DNA of 64,000 nucleotides from positions 11,842,501 to 11,906,500 of the forward strand of contig OU015569.1 in assembly GCA_907165135.1 (NCBI GenBank), read 5' to 3'. Within the stretch, counting starts at the first letter, position 1. Every line of letters begins with the position of its first letter. The notes beneath the pieces were generated by a model. The model was not told where the DNA came from. It searched no databases and saw nothing but the letters and a program-made list of their open reading frames with translations. The translations under genes were made by a program, and so were the position numbers. This document shows, piece by piece, positions 40,215 through 50,635 of this stretch. Source of the stretch: Oikopleura dioica (Eukaryota; Chordata; Appendicularia; Copelata; Oikopleuridae).

Positions 40215-42078
40215 AGTGTTTACGAATTAAATACACAAGCAGAATTATTCCCTCGAAGTTAATAAATCGCCTCCGTCAAACTTTATTAACCTAAAATTGA
40301 TTTCTCACGAGCTGCTTCTGTAAATAGAAAAAAAAACGATTGCGACTGTCACACTAGCTACTGAATAAAAACTCGGTCTTGAAATTATTTTCACGAAAAA
40401 TAAAGCACTTCTGAATAGCAGGAGCCTCTCAAATTCTCTGCTGGAGATCAAAAGAAAAAACGAAAATGCGGCTTTAAAAATAGTAAACTTGAACTTTTGA
40501 CATTATAAATTTGCGTTAAAAACCCGGCAGGAAGCGCTAATTAGCGAAGAAAGGGAAAAGGAATGGCCGGTTCAGCCAATAGAAGCGACGAAATCCACCC
40601 TTTTCCCTTTTTTCAATAAATTAAGCAAACACTAGAATTCGTAATTCTAGAAATTTTCTCTGAGAAAAAAATTTTTAACAAACTTGTTTTTAAATTAGCC
40701 AATCAGATTCAGATTCAAACCTGTTGGAGCGAAGTCCAATTTTCTTTTGAATTTCTATTCTCTTCATAAAAAAGGGTTGAAAAAGTTTCCTGTGGGTTTG
40801 AAAAAAATGACTGTAATGATTGTGGCTGCCTCGCCCCGCGCGTTTTAGATCAAAAAGGGAAAAGAAAAAGGGATGAATCATTCCAAAGAGGGAAAAGGGA
40901 TGAGCCGAGAAAAGGGGAGGGCGCCAAGGTTCAATAAAAACGAATTATTTTCGCCCCTTTTTTCTACCTGAGTCAGGCTCTGAAGTAGCTAAAGTGAAAA
41001 GCCGCGTAGCGGCTTATTTAGAAACGAAGCCGCAAAGCGGCTTCGCAAATAAACCATATAAATATTCTTTTTAAAAAAGCCGCTACGCGTCTTTCCATTT
41101 ATGCTCTTCCAGATCCTGACTCAGATTTTCTACTTAGGTTGCTGACCCCAGCCGTTGCTACCGTTGCTGCTGCTGCTGATGTAGTTGTTGTTGCTGCGTA
41201 ACTCGATGCTGAGTTGTTGGTTGTTGTAGTAGTAAAAAGACTGTTGATGGTTTTTTTGATGGTTTAGTGATGGAGAGATATTGTAACAGGTCTGTTTATA
41301 TAGTCGGTAAATGCTAGGGGTATGGAGAAGATGTCGCGGTTGAGTGACTCGTTGCTGCCATCGTCGTGAGTCATTGTTTGAGAATCTGGCAGGTGCGTTG
41401 GCGCTGGAGAGCGCGATGAGTCATCTTTTGGAATCATCTTGATCCAACACTTATGACTCATAAGTTATGAGGATATCAGCGCCACTTTAAAGCGGTGGGC
41501 GGAAGTGATAAGGGTAATAATGAGGATTTCTATCGGCGCTTCCCAAGGCAATGGATGAGCCAAACAAAATATCGATTGAGAATCTTGCAACTGGTGGGTT
41601 CAGATGAATACTTTTTTCATTTCTCACATTCGAAAGTAAAGAGAACAGAAATTTGTTCTTGTAATTTATTCATTTTCAAATAGCAGAATTGTCCCACAGA
41701 AGTGAACCATTCAATTGAAGATTTAACCTTTTCGAGATCAAAGAACGCCGCGTTTTTACGCAGCTGAAGTACCATTTTTTTCCAAGGCAAATTTTAAAGG
41801 TCGAAAATCTCAAGTCCCGCGCCACTCTTCCTTGATTCCAAAACCGACGAAATCAACTTCTTCCTCGGCCGATTGTTTATTTCTTCATCACAGTAATTGG
41901 TCTGATTCTAATCCCTTGTTTGAACTGATGGAGTTGAAAGTTTGCGATTTGAATAATTCAAATTCAAATTTGAAAATCGTGGTGTTGTTATTTACCAATT
42001 TGGAATGGAGAAAATCTGACCTCGTCAATAAAAGAACCAACACTCGGCAAAAGAAGAAAAAACTAGAACGAGAGTAAA
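40215..42078. other. Gene-poor stretch with repeats
   Basis: Apart from the foldback at 40967-41150 there is a run of GTTGCTGCTG-type trinucleotides at 41160-41235. On the minus strand this would read Asn/Gln/Ser/Tyr-rich, but no start or splice framework supports a gene. A TCTTCCTTGATTCCA motif is at 41826. Confidence 0.45.
40967..41150. repeat. CTGACTCAG-family foldback element with GCCGC hairpins
   Basis: Starts CCTGAGTCAGGCTCTG and ends ATCCTGACTCAGATTTTC then GGTTGCTGACCCC. AAGCCGCGTAGCGGCTT and AAGCCGCAAAGCGGCTT lie inside. Confidence 0.78.
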
Positions 42079-43674
42079 ATGAGACTTTTCCCAGCGATTT
42101 TTGTTGCTTTTGCCGCTGCTTATCCTTACGGTAAGACTTGTAATAAGGGGATGGAGGGACTTAAGCCTACCGGGAAGGGTCCCTACCCGTTCCGATAAGA
42201 TAGTGATACTCTTATTTAATATGGCCAGGAGAAAGTTCAAAGCTTTAGTTTCTTTGGAGGCCGGAATCCTCTCTGGAATCAAGAAGCCGCTCGCGGCTTC
42301 GAGACGAAAAATATAAGCCGCGGCTTTTTATTATTATTTTCGCTCGAACCCGTTAGCGGCTTTTGGGATCGGGGAAGATTCAGAGGAGCTAAAGCTTTGA
42401 ACTTTCTTCTGGCCAAAAAATCAACACTTGAGAAAATTGGGATTCTTGATGTTTACTCCGATGAACAAATAGAACCCCTAAATACTCGACTCTCTTTGTG
42501 CAAACTCTCAAAATAAAAAAGTCTGCACAAAGTGTCAATTTTACCAACAAACTACTGTCATCGAGAAGCTGCTTGCGGCTTTGAGCATGAAAGACAACAA
42601 AGACTGCCTTCGCGCGGCTCATTTTTTTTAGTCAAAGCCGCACGCGGCTTCTCGAGTAGATTTGAAATTGAATTTCAGCAAACATCGCCTGCAACGGAAA
42701 TCGTCGCTACTCGTGTCGTTTCTGCGGCGAGTCCTGTGGCCAGGAAAAGTGTCCCGAGCCGTTTAAATTGGAGGACTTCGCTCACCCGGACGACTTCCCG
42801 GACTGCACTTGGGGATGCTACTGCGAGGAAGGGACTGTCTGGTCGCCAGATCACGAGACCTGCGTCGACGGTAATCGGGCGAAATATGAATGTAGTCGAG
42901 TAGAGTCGACTTAGTTGGAGATTTAGCTAGAATTACCTAAATTTAGTCGAAAAAAAAGAGAGCGAAATCGAAACAACAAGGCGGCTAACATCTCCTTTTA
43001 GTCGACCCCGCAAGCGGTTTTTCGATTTCGTATGATTTTTCCGACTAAATTTACGACTAAATTAACGATTGTTTGTATACGTCGCTTTTAAAGAGTAAAA
43101 GTCAAGCTCGAAATGAGTGTTTCAAGCCGTAAAATCCAGGCTTCTGCTTTTGAGAATTAATATAACTTTTGATTAGTCAGTATGAGGTCGTCAAAGATGC
43201 TGTCAAGATCGCTCAAAACGATGGTTTATTACCCTTGGGGTCGGCAACCCATCTTTCAAAGAAAAGATGGGAAAGGGAAAGATGGGTTTTCCGAAAGATT
43301 GGAATGATGGGAAAGATGGGTCCCAAAGATGGGAATGGAAAATAAGCTAGGAGTGTATTTTTCTTTCACTGGCGAAATCCATCTTTCGCATCTTTTGAAA
43401 ACCCATCTTTCCCATCATTCAGACCGAAAGATGGGTGAGGGAAAAAAGACGAAAACCCATCTTTCCCCTAACCCATCTTTCGAATCATTCTCATCTTTGA
43501 AAGATGGGTCGCCGACCCCAGATTCTAGCTAAATCTTCCACTTAGTCGAATAAGACTAAAGTCGACAAAACTAACAGTAAGCTTAAAATTTCAGTTTAAA
43601 ATTTGCATTCAGGAACTTGGGATGAATTCTGCCCGAAATACTACCCAGTTCACTTTATTCCCAAACTCGGCTGA
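42079..43674 (+). CDS. Small secreted cysteine-rich protein, TIL-like
   Basis: Exons 42079-42130, 42679-42870 and 43613-43674 give 101 aa. Signal peptide MRLFPAIFVAFAAAYPY. The mature part has about ten cysteines (ACNGNRRYSCRFCGESCGQE, KCPEP, DCTWGCYCEEGTVW, TCVDG, EFCPKYY) in a trypsin-inhibitor-like (TIL) order, including the CYCEEGTVWSPDHETCV end. A protease-inhibitor or structural role is inferred. Introns are long for this genome (548 and 742 bp) because they hold GCCGC hairpins and the 43236-43520 foldback. Confidence 0.72.
42280..42660. repeat. Cluster of GAAGCCGC hairpins
   Basis: GAAGCCGCTCGCGGCTTCGAG, AAGCCGCGGCTTTT, CGAGAAGCTGCTTGCGGCTT and AAAGCCGCACGCGGCTTCTCGAG occur within the first intron of the TIL-like gene. 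More copies lie at 45575, 45875-45975, 48550, 50010, 50105-50200 and 53264. Confidence 0.7.
43236..43520. repeat. Foldback rich in AAAGATGGG units
   Basis: Outer ends TGGGGTCGGCAACCCATCTTTC and GAAAGATGGGTCGCCGACCCCA are near-perfect inverse complements. About ten AAAGATGGG or CCCATCTTT units fill the interior. In intron 2 of the TIL-like gene. Confidence 0.85.
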
Positions 43675-44186
43675 AATCAGAAGAAAATGCAAAATTAAAA
43701 AAATTTGATTAAAATTTAAATCTTGAAAAATAAAATAAAAAACAAGAGTTCAACCCTCAAAGAATCGATCAAGTGACAGTAATTACGAAATAAAAAGCCG
43801 CGGAAAAGCGGAAAATTCCCAAAAAAAAAGAGTGATCAAAAAGTGGCGCCATTTTGCCCCGCGTTCAGGCCAATTGCTTCTTCCTGTTTTTAACAAAACG
43901 AGAAAGAGAAAAGCGCGAAAGACTCCCACTTTTAAAACTTGTGAAACTAACAGTGGGAGTCGCAGTCTGAGTGAGAAAAAAGTATATTTCCCGTACTGGC
44001 GCGGTGAGTTTTTTGAACTTGGCGCCGCGCTGTTACGTCATCGGGAGGCGTGGGCGGCCGATCGCACTGATTCGCCGTCGTCCTTCCTCGATTTCAGTGA
44101 CGGTTTCAGTCGCTTTTTAAGAATCGCCAGAATCGTAAAATTCAGAGAGAAAAGCTCCTTTTCTGCGACATTCAGAGAGTTCCTGT

Positions 44187-44351
44187 GCTCCGAAACCTGT
44201 GTAGAGATCCTGAGTAAATGTCCTGAAAGAATTCGAAGGAAAAAACTGTAGAATCCGCAAAATCCTTCTTTAGAAAAAAGCCGCTACGCGGCTTTATGTC
44301 AAAGATTTTTTAAAACCCTGAATCAGGTATTCTACACAGGTTTTCGAGCTC
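44187..44351. repeat. CTGACTCAG-family foldback just upstream of cyclophilin
   Basis: TGCTCCGAAACCTGTGTAGA at left, AAAGCCGCTACGCGGCTTTA in the centre, CCTGAATCAGGTATTCTACA then CAGGTTTTCGAGCTC at right. Ends 76 bp before the cyclophilin ATG. Confidence 0.75.
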
Positions 44352-44412
44352 ATGAAAACCATCTTCTGCCTTTACCTGAGACTCCTTATTCAAAAAACTT
44401 TTCTAACAAATT

Positions 44413-44426
44413 CTTTTTATTTTAGA
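44413..44426 (+). other. Candidate spliced-leader trans-splice acceptor of cyclophilin
   Basis: TTCTTTTTATTTTAG followed one base later by the ATG at 44427. There is no room for a normal 5' UTR. Similar acceptors stand before 48356 (TTTCTTTGTAG), 50636 (TTTTATTTTTCAG), 52825 (GGTTATTTTGAAG) and 54359 (CTTTTTCTTCAG). Confidence 0.55.
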
Positions 44427-45287
44427 ATGGCGCTTCCACGAGTTTACTTTGACATGAGCATTGGCGGCACCGCAGCCGGCCGAATCGTCATGGAGCTCCG
44501 AAGCGACGTCGTTCCCCGAACTGCCGAGAACTTCCGAGCTCTCTGCACCGGCGAGAAGGGCTTTGGCTACAAGGGCAGCTCCTTCCACCGAGTCATTCCC
44601 CAGTTCATGTGCCAGGTAATTTTACTCAAACGATACTTTTCAAGCGACAAATTGAAAAAATAGTTCAATTTTGTCGCTAGTAAAACGTCGTTTATTTACA
44701 AACCTCTTTTCATCCATTCCTAACCGCTTTCTAGGGCGGTGACTTCACCAACCACAACGGCACCGGAGGCAAATCGATCTACGGCAACAAATTCCAGGAC
44801 GAGAACTTCCAGCTCCGACACACCGGCCCCGGAATCCTCTCCATGGCCAACGCTGGTCCCAACACCAACGGCTCCCAGGTACACAACCAGTTCTTATTGC
44901 GAGAAAACCTGCGTAGAAAACCTGAGTTAGGATTTGGCACAAATACCATTCTTATCAACTCCTAAGTACTTTCGAAGCCGCTGTGCGGCTTCATTTTTGC
45001 GAAAGCCGTTACACGGCTTGCAATTAGGTCATTCGAATCGTGACCCAGGTTTTTTGGTAATGGGCGAATTGGATAAGTTCTAACATATCTTGAAATATTT
45101 AACCCGTCTAACATTTCTTTTTCAGTTCTTCCTCTGCACCGTCCAAACCGCCTGGCTCGACGGCAAGCACGTCGTCTTCGGCTCCGTCGTTGAGGGCATG
45201 GACGTCGTCAAGAAGATCGAGTCCGTCGGCAGCCAGTCCGGCTCCACCCGCCAGAAGGTCGTCATCGCCGACTGCGGCCAGCTCTAA
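44427..45287 (+). CDS. PPIA: Cyclophilin A-type peptidyl-prolyl cis-trans isomerase
   Basis: Cytosolic prolyl isomerase. Exons 44427-44615, 44735-44878, 45126-45287 give 164 aa, the normal cyclophilin A length. Active-site residues are visible: [16 protein letters not shown] (Arg, Phe, Met, Gln), [19 protein letters not shown] (Phe, Trp, His). GTGG and the GSQFF join are intact across introns. Introns are GT-AG; the second holds a CTGACTCAG foldback. Codons are strongly C-biased, fitting high expression. A trans-splice-like acceptor abuts the ATG. Confidence 0.95.
44903..45058. repeat. CTGACTCAG-family foldback in cyclophilin intron 2
   Basis: GAAAACCTGCGTAGAAAACC, TGAGTTAGG at left; GTGACCCAGGTTTTTTGG at right; GAAGCCGCTGTGCGGCTTC and AAGCCGTTACACGGCTT inside. 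More diverged than the others. Confidence 0.65.
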
Positions 45288-45687
45288 ATCGCCCGTCCCG
45301 CGCCCCAGAGTCGCCCGTGATCGTCCCTGAAATCGAATCATTCTCCCCATTGCCCCGAACATGTACCACTTAGTTGTTTTCTGCCAGCTCAACTACTTTA
45401 GTCCAATTTTGTTGTTCTCAACGTTCAAGTAGGTAAATTTTGATCGCTGCCAAAATACAAGTCTTCCCCTTACTCCCGCGTCTGTGTCTTTTTACTAGCA
45501 GAGATGAGAACAGAGTTACAGTCACTTCGAAAAAGCAGGAATCGTCGTCGGTTTCAACCGTTGTCTAAAATCGAGAAGCCGCTTGCGGCCTCGAGCAAGA
45601 AGAGTCGCACTTATAATTTAGGTCGTGACACCCTTATTTTTGCCTGAAATCAATCTTGAAGACGAGAAATAAGGGTATCACTTTCTA

Positions 45688-45858
45688 CATTACAGTGGCG
45701 TTTGCGGTTGCCTCCCTGTTGGAGCGTCCCTCGTTGCCTCCCTATCCAGACGCTCTTTTTCTAGAAGGGCGCATTAAATCGAACCAGAAATCGTCCCGCG
45801 TTGCCTCCCTCTCTAGACGCGTTTGGATAGGGAGGCAACCGCAAACGCCACTGTAAGC
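45688..45858. repeat. Foldback with TTGCCTCCCT arms
   Basis: TTACAGTGGCGTTTGCGGTT at left is the inverse complement of AACCGCAAACGCCACTGTAA at right. TTGCCTCCCT recurs inside, with related GTCCCTCGTTGCC and GTCCCGCGTTGCC. It abuts a short GTGACACCCTTA/AAGGGTATCAC pair at 45626-45682. No open frame. Confidence 0.85.
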
Positions 45859-46141
45859 ATTAATCGGGTTCTCTAGAAGCCGCACGCGGCTTTGAGAAAA
45901 TAAAATTGCAGCCGCGCTTTCTGCGGCTTTTTCATTCTAAAAACTCGAAGCCGCAAGCGGCTTCTCGAATTATTCTTCTTTGACTTCATGATTTCGAGCT
46001 TGTTGTTTTCTCTAGAATCGCTCCCTCCTTGTTGCTTTTATGTCAGTTTTTCAATCATTTCAAAAACTTGAATTCCAATTGTCCCCTTTTTTGGTAGTGA
46101 TCCGTTGCTTCTTTTAAGACAGTCAAGATACACGAGTTCGA

Positions 46142-48170
46142 ATGTTGGCTTCTGCTTATAGCGTTCATTCTGGCATGGAGCCTTCGACGCGAACGCTTTC
46201 TCCTTCTGTTACCGGAGGATCGATACTTGGAATCATGTTTGATGGTGGCGTTCTTCTAGCTGGCGACAGACTCGGCGCCTACGGCGGCCTCCACCGCTTC
46301 CGAGACATCGACAGGATCTTGAAAGTCAACGAAAACGTTCTCATCACCTACACTGGCGACGTCGCCGACTTCCAGTACATCGAAGGTAAGTTTTTATGAG
46401 AGAAAAGGCTAATAGGACATAAAGAGTTCAGATTTTCAAGATGTTTTTTCTTATCGACTCTACGTAGTGACACCCTTATTTTTCAACTCAAAATAAAGTG
46501 GATATCATTATCAAGTGCCTGAACTTCATTTTCAATGTGAAAGTTAAGGGTGTCACTAGCTTAACTCTCGGAGACATTGTACAGTGTATGACCCTTCTTT
46601 AAGAAATTCTGGAAGACGAGCAGCGAGAAAACGACATGAGAAACGACGGCTATGAATTGGGACCCTCTGAATATTTCAATCTCATGGGTCGAATCATGTA
46701 CAATCGACGGTAAGCCCTTATTTTGCACAACTCTTTTGACCAAAAACTGTTAGATCGAAGGGCAACCCGCTCTGGAACCGAATCGTCGTTGCAGGATACG
46801 ACAAGGCAACAGACAAGCCATTCATGGGCCAAATCGACTCAAAGGTGCAAAAGAAAGTGACGAGAAAAAGGCCAATTTTGAATTTAGGGAACTGTTTTCG
46901 AAAGCCACTTGATCGGAACTGGCTTCGGCGGCTTCCTGGTGCACCCTTTGATGGAACGAGAATTGGAGAAGATCGAAGGACGGCCGACTAAGCAGCAGGC
47001 GACCGAGATCCTCGAGCGCGCGCTCAAGGTTCTTTACTACAGAGACAAGACTACTTACAACAAGTGGAGCATTGGAACTACAGAAAAGGTAACACAACTT
47101 TTTTTTTGAAGAGAATGGTAAAAGAGAACATTAATGAGAGGTCAGCCATTATGAACTTCATTTTGAAATTGATATCGTATTATTTTTTGCAGACATTGTA
47201 ATTACAGAATTTCTTTTTCAGGGAAATAATATTGGTATTTTAATAGCCTGTCGAGAAAATCCGATGGATGTTCATCCTATTGCCTCATTTTGAACTAAAA
47301 TTCTCTATTAATTTTGTGGAAACTTGAAACAGCTGATACAAAAAGTATATAATCCAGTTGTTAACGGCTAGGTCGAATTATTCTCATGCTTCTTATCAAT
47401 TCCAATTAATACTGTCTCATTTTAAAATATGATCGCTAACTTCCAGTCCTCCTTTTTATACCTCCAAAATTTAATGCTCGATTGAGCAAGCATAATTTTT
47501 ATAGATCTTCAAAATCGAACCATTAACGACCCAAATTGCTCATAATTTATGGCCCATCAATTTTATTAAAAGAAGATCTTTCTTTTTTCATTTTTGATCA
47601 AAATATAAGATTAATTTTTATTGAAATAAACAGAATAATAGAAGCTATTTTATTAAAACAATATTCTCGACTTAGCTGCCCTGTTTGCTATTCTAGCATT
47701 CTTCTCGATTCATTTTGAACACGATAACTAATTATACTTTCCAATTACAGTGGTATAGACACAGTAGTTTTTCATAGTGGCAGTTTAAAAACAGCCAAAG
47801 CTAATTTTTGACTCTGTTTTTCGTCGTGCTTTGGACTCATGTTCCGGTGTTATGTTTAATGTCTCATTTTAAAAGCTGACAACTATTCCTCAGTTCCCTC
47901 TTTATACGGGACTTTTCATGCTTGAGCTAGTTTTAGAGATCTTATCAGAAAAAAGCAACCATAGAAACAACCATAAAAAGCAGCAATCAGCTACTCATAA
48001 TTCAGGGCCCATCGATTTCATCGAAATCAAAGAATAAATATCCTTTAGAAGTCCAAACTCCCCAATGAACAACTAAAAATTCCCCCTTTCAGACCGGATC
48101 AACCATCGAAGCTTCCCGAGAACTCGCGACAAACTGGGAAATCGCCAAACTGATCGTTGGCTACGAGTAA
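46142..48170 (+). CDS. PSMB4: Proteasome subunit beta type-4 (beta-7 position)
   Basis: Non-catalytic beta subunit of the 20S core. Exons 46142-46385, 46604-46709, 46754-46844, 46888-47088, 48093-48170 give 239 aa (human about 264 including propeptide). PSMB4 signatures: RTLSPSVTGGSILGIMFDGG, LLAGDRLGAYGGLHRFRDI, GDVADFQYIE, RIMYNRRSKGNPLWNRIVV, GTGFGGFLVHPL, ALKVLYYRDKTTYNKW. It has no N-terminal catalytic Thr, as expected for this subunit. Introns are GT-AG. The first hosts a GTGACACCCTTA foldback and the last is about 1 kb. Confidence 0.93.
46466..46558. repeat. GTGACACCCTTA foldback in PSMB4 intron 1
   Basis: GTAGTGACACCCTTATTTTTC, AAAGTGGATATCATTATC pair loosely with TGAAAGTTAAGGGTGTCACTAGC. 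Short arms, terminal motif intact at both ends. Confidence 0.75.
47409..48025. repeat. Two diverged direct repeats in the last PSMB4 intron
   Basis: Copy 1 (about 47409-47571) and copy 2 (about 47863-48025) share, in order, GTCTCATTTTAAAA, AACTTCC/AACTATTCC, CCTCTTTTATA-type, ATGCTCGA/ATGCTTGAG, AGATCTT, GCTCATAATT/ACTCATAATT and GGCCCATC. They lie in the same orientation about 450 bp apart. Confidence 0.6.
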
Positions 48171-48355
48171 TTCCAAAACCCAACCAGCGCTCTCACTACT
48201 TTTCATCTCTAGCTCTTTACATGTATTCTGAAAACTGGAAATCTCTGTTCGATTTTGTTCAATTTTGAAAATAAATATTGCCGAAATTTCAAAAAGCAAA
48301 AAAAAAAAAAAAATCAATCTCTTTTTTTTTTCTTTGTAGAGAGAAAAGCGCCACA

Positions 48356-50477
48356 AATGAAGCCGTACTATTTCTTCAAGTATTTTACGTTTGTGGTGCA
48401 GGAAGAGGCGAACTCAGAGGACGGACTGATTGACTTACAGTCGCTGCTCAAAGTTTTACAGGAGGAAATCGGATGCGATCCTAAAGGAAACAGTTGAAAC
48501 ATAAGAAATGAAGCTGGCAGTACCATCTCAATCTATTTCTATTCTCGCAAAGCAGCTTCGCGGCTTTGGATTTGTGCTTTGATGACCCTGACTTAGCTTT
48601 TCTGGACAGGATGTATCCACGCTCGTAGCTGCTAGCGGCTCTTGGAGAATCCTAATGATACATAGTCTATGTCTCTAAGAGAAATTAACTTTTGGTCGAA
48701 TAAAATAAGGCTGTCATAAGGATATCGATTATGACTTTAGGAAAAAAGTAAAACTGTGTGTTCCTTTATTTTGAAAACTGTGAAAAGAATACATCCAGAT
48801 GATCTTCAAATTAGATATGGCAGATATTGTGGCTAATCATCTGGAAAGAGAGGCGTTCGAAAAAGTTCAGAGTTTATCCGGAGAGCAAGAGAAAGGTTCT
48901 TTGAGTCTGAGGAGGCTGGAACGATCACTTTCCAGAAATCAAGTAGGAACGCGTCTTCCAAAGACAATAAAAATGCGGACCTTCATTTTTGATGACGCAG
49001 GAAAGAACTACTGTGCGAAAACGGGGTGAAAATTTTGATTTCGCCGCCGCCTGGTGGCTTGAAAAGGAGGATTTGCTACAGATGCTGTGAATTTTCGACG
49101 TCGCCGAAGATACTCCTCGAGTGCAAACTCTGCTGGAGGAAGTATCATCTCAAGTGCGACTGTAAGCGAGTTCTGTTTTTTCTTCGTTAGATGGTTCAAT
49201 TCTAGCCGGCTGCGTTTGTTACAGAAGTAGAAAGAGAGAGGAGCAGCGAGCCAAGGCGGATGTTCCCAAGTCCTTGATGAAAATCTTAGGTAAGAAATCG
49301 GGGCACCCAATTTTTATTGGTTCCAGACTCGCATAGTGTTTCTCTGGGCTCGGCAACCTGTGTAGAAAGCCTGAGTCAGGGTCCAAACAAAGAATCCTGG
49401 ATTTTGATTGGTCGAGACAATGAACTCTGACTTTTGATTAGTTGAATCGCTCCATGTAACCTTTTCTTTATCCAAAACTTAGATTACAAGTGGAAATCTC
49501 ATTCAAAAATTGATATTTTAGGTCTTGAGAACTCACTGACAATGGCAGACACAGACTTCCTGAAGAAGCTATTTATGTTTATTTCGAAGAACAAGCTAAA
49601 AATCAAGCCACTGCCAAGTCCTGCGAAAACTGCCGAATCAGAAAGAATAGCGAATGAGAAAGCATGCCAAGCTGCGAGTACACTTAAAGACGAAACGCCG
49701 GAGATTTTGCCAAACGGGCTTCCGAGAAACGCGCCGAAGCCAGAGCTGATCCAGGCGGTCTTCAATTCGAAAATGGTGCAAGCAAAGCTCAAACTGGAAA
49801 AGCACAATACACCGCGCTGCGCAAAATGCTTCAAACGCGCCAACTGCCAGGTCAACTGCTGCGAGTTCCACCTCTACTGCGATTCTTGCCGATACGAGGA
49901 TCAGAGAGTTCTCACTGTTTCTTGCGACGACCGGGATTTAGTTTCCAAGAAAGACGTCAACGACTGTAAGTTATCAAAGTTGGAGTTGTCTCTAGTAGTC
50001 ACAAATCATTCGAGAAGCCGCTTCGGCTTCGAGAAAACGAAAATGAATCCTGGCGTGCGCGGCTTTATATTCTAAGCTAGAATTTCTAGGAGCTCAAGAA
50101 ATTCGAGTAGCCGCTTGCGGCCTCTAGCTGTTCAAAAGAAAAGCCGCGCGATGGTCGATTTCTATTTCGTTTTCTCGAAGACGCAAGCGGCTTCTCGACA
50201 ATTTTGATAATCACCCAATTATTCTTTAATTTATTCTTAAATTTAAGGTCGAACGAAAATGATGATGGCGTCGACGAAATTGTGGGTACATGAGAAGGAG
50301 GGACGCACAATGAGCAAGTCCCCGTACGTCGACATTAAGGAGATTTACGATGACGCAGTTAGAAATTCATCGAATCTGAATCGCGATTGCTTGCCTTGCC
50401 GAAAGCCGGTCACAACAGGAGTCAAGATCAATATTCCAAGAGAGAGCGGCTACGACTCCGATTTCCTAGAGAAATAG
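48356..50477 (+). CDS. PHD-like zinc-binding protein, tandem copy A
   Basis: Lineage-specific looking; not assigned. First exon MKPYYFFKYFTFVVQEEANS; then a charged exon region (LERSLSRNQVGTRLPK); then a PHD-like module: RICYRCCEF, ECKLCWRKYHLKC, GCVC (C-x2-C, C-x2-C, H-x2-C pattern). A second cysteine cluster follows (RCAKCFKRANCQVNCCEFHL YCDSC). The end is ESGYDSDFLEK and stop. Several junctions are GT-AG (49163, 49289), but the second is not resolved. Starts 186 bp after PSMB4, with a TTTCTTTGTAG acceptor 17 bp before the ATG, so an operon with PSMB4 and copy B is plausible. Confidence 0.6.
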
Positions 50478-50635
50478 AAGAAATCGAAAATCATTCATAT
50501 TTGAAAATTCACCTCAGGATCACTCACTTCACTCAAAACAAAATATTTTTCACATTGACTGCCTTTCTTCTTTTTTTTTCACTCGAACATGGATAAATAG
50601 GAAAAGAAGAATCAAGTTTTATTTTTCAGAAAAAA

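Noticed and set aside
43832-44251. 139-codon plus-strand frame before cyclophilin
   Set aside because: No domain and basic low-complexity content; its end overlaps a foldback element, and it lies in the cyclophilin upstream region.
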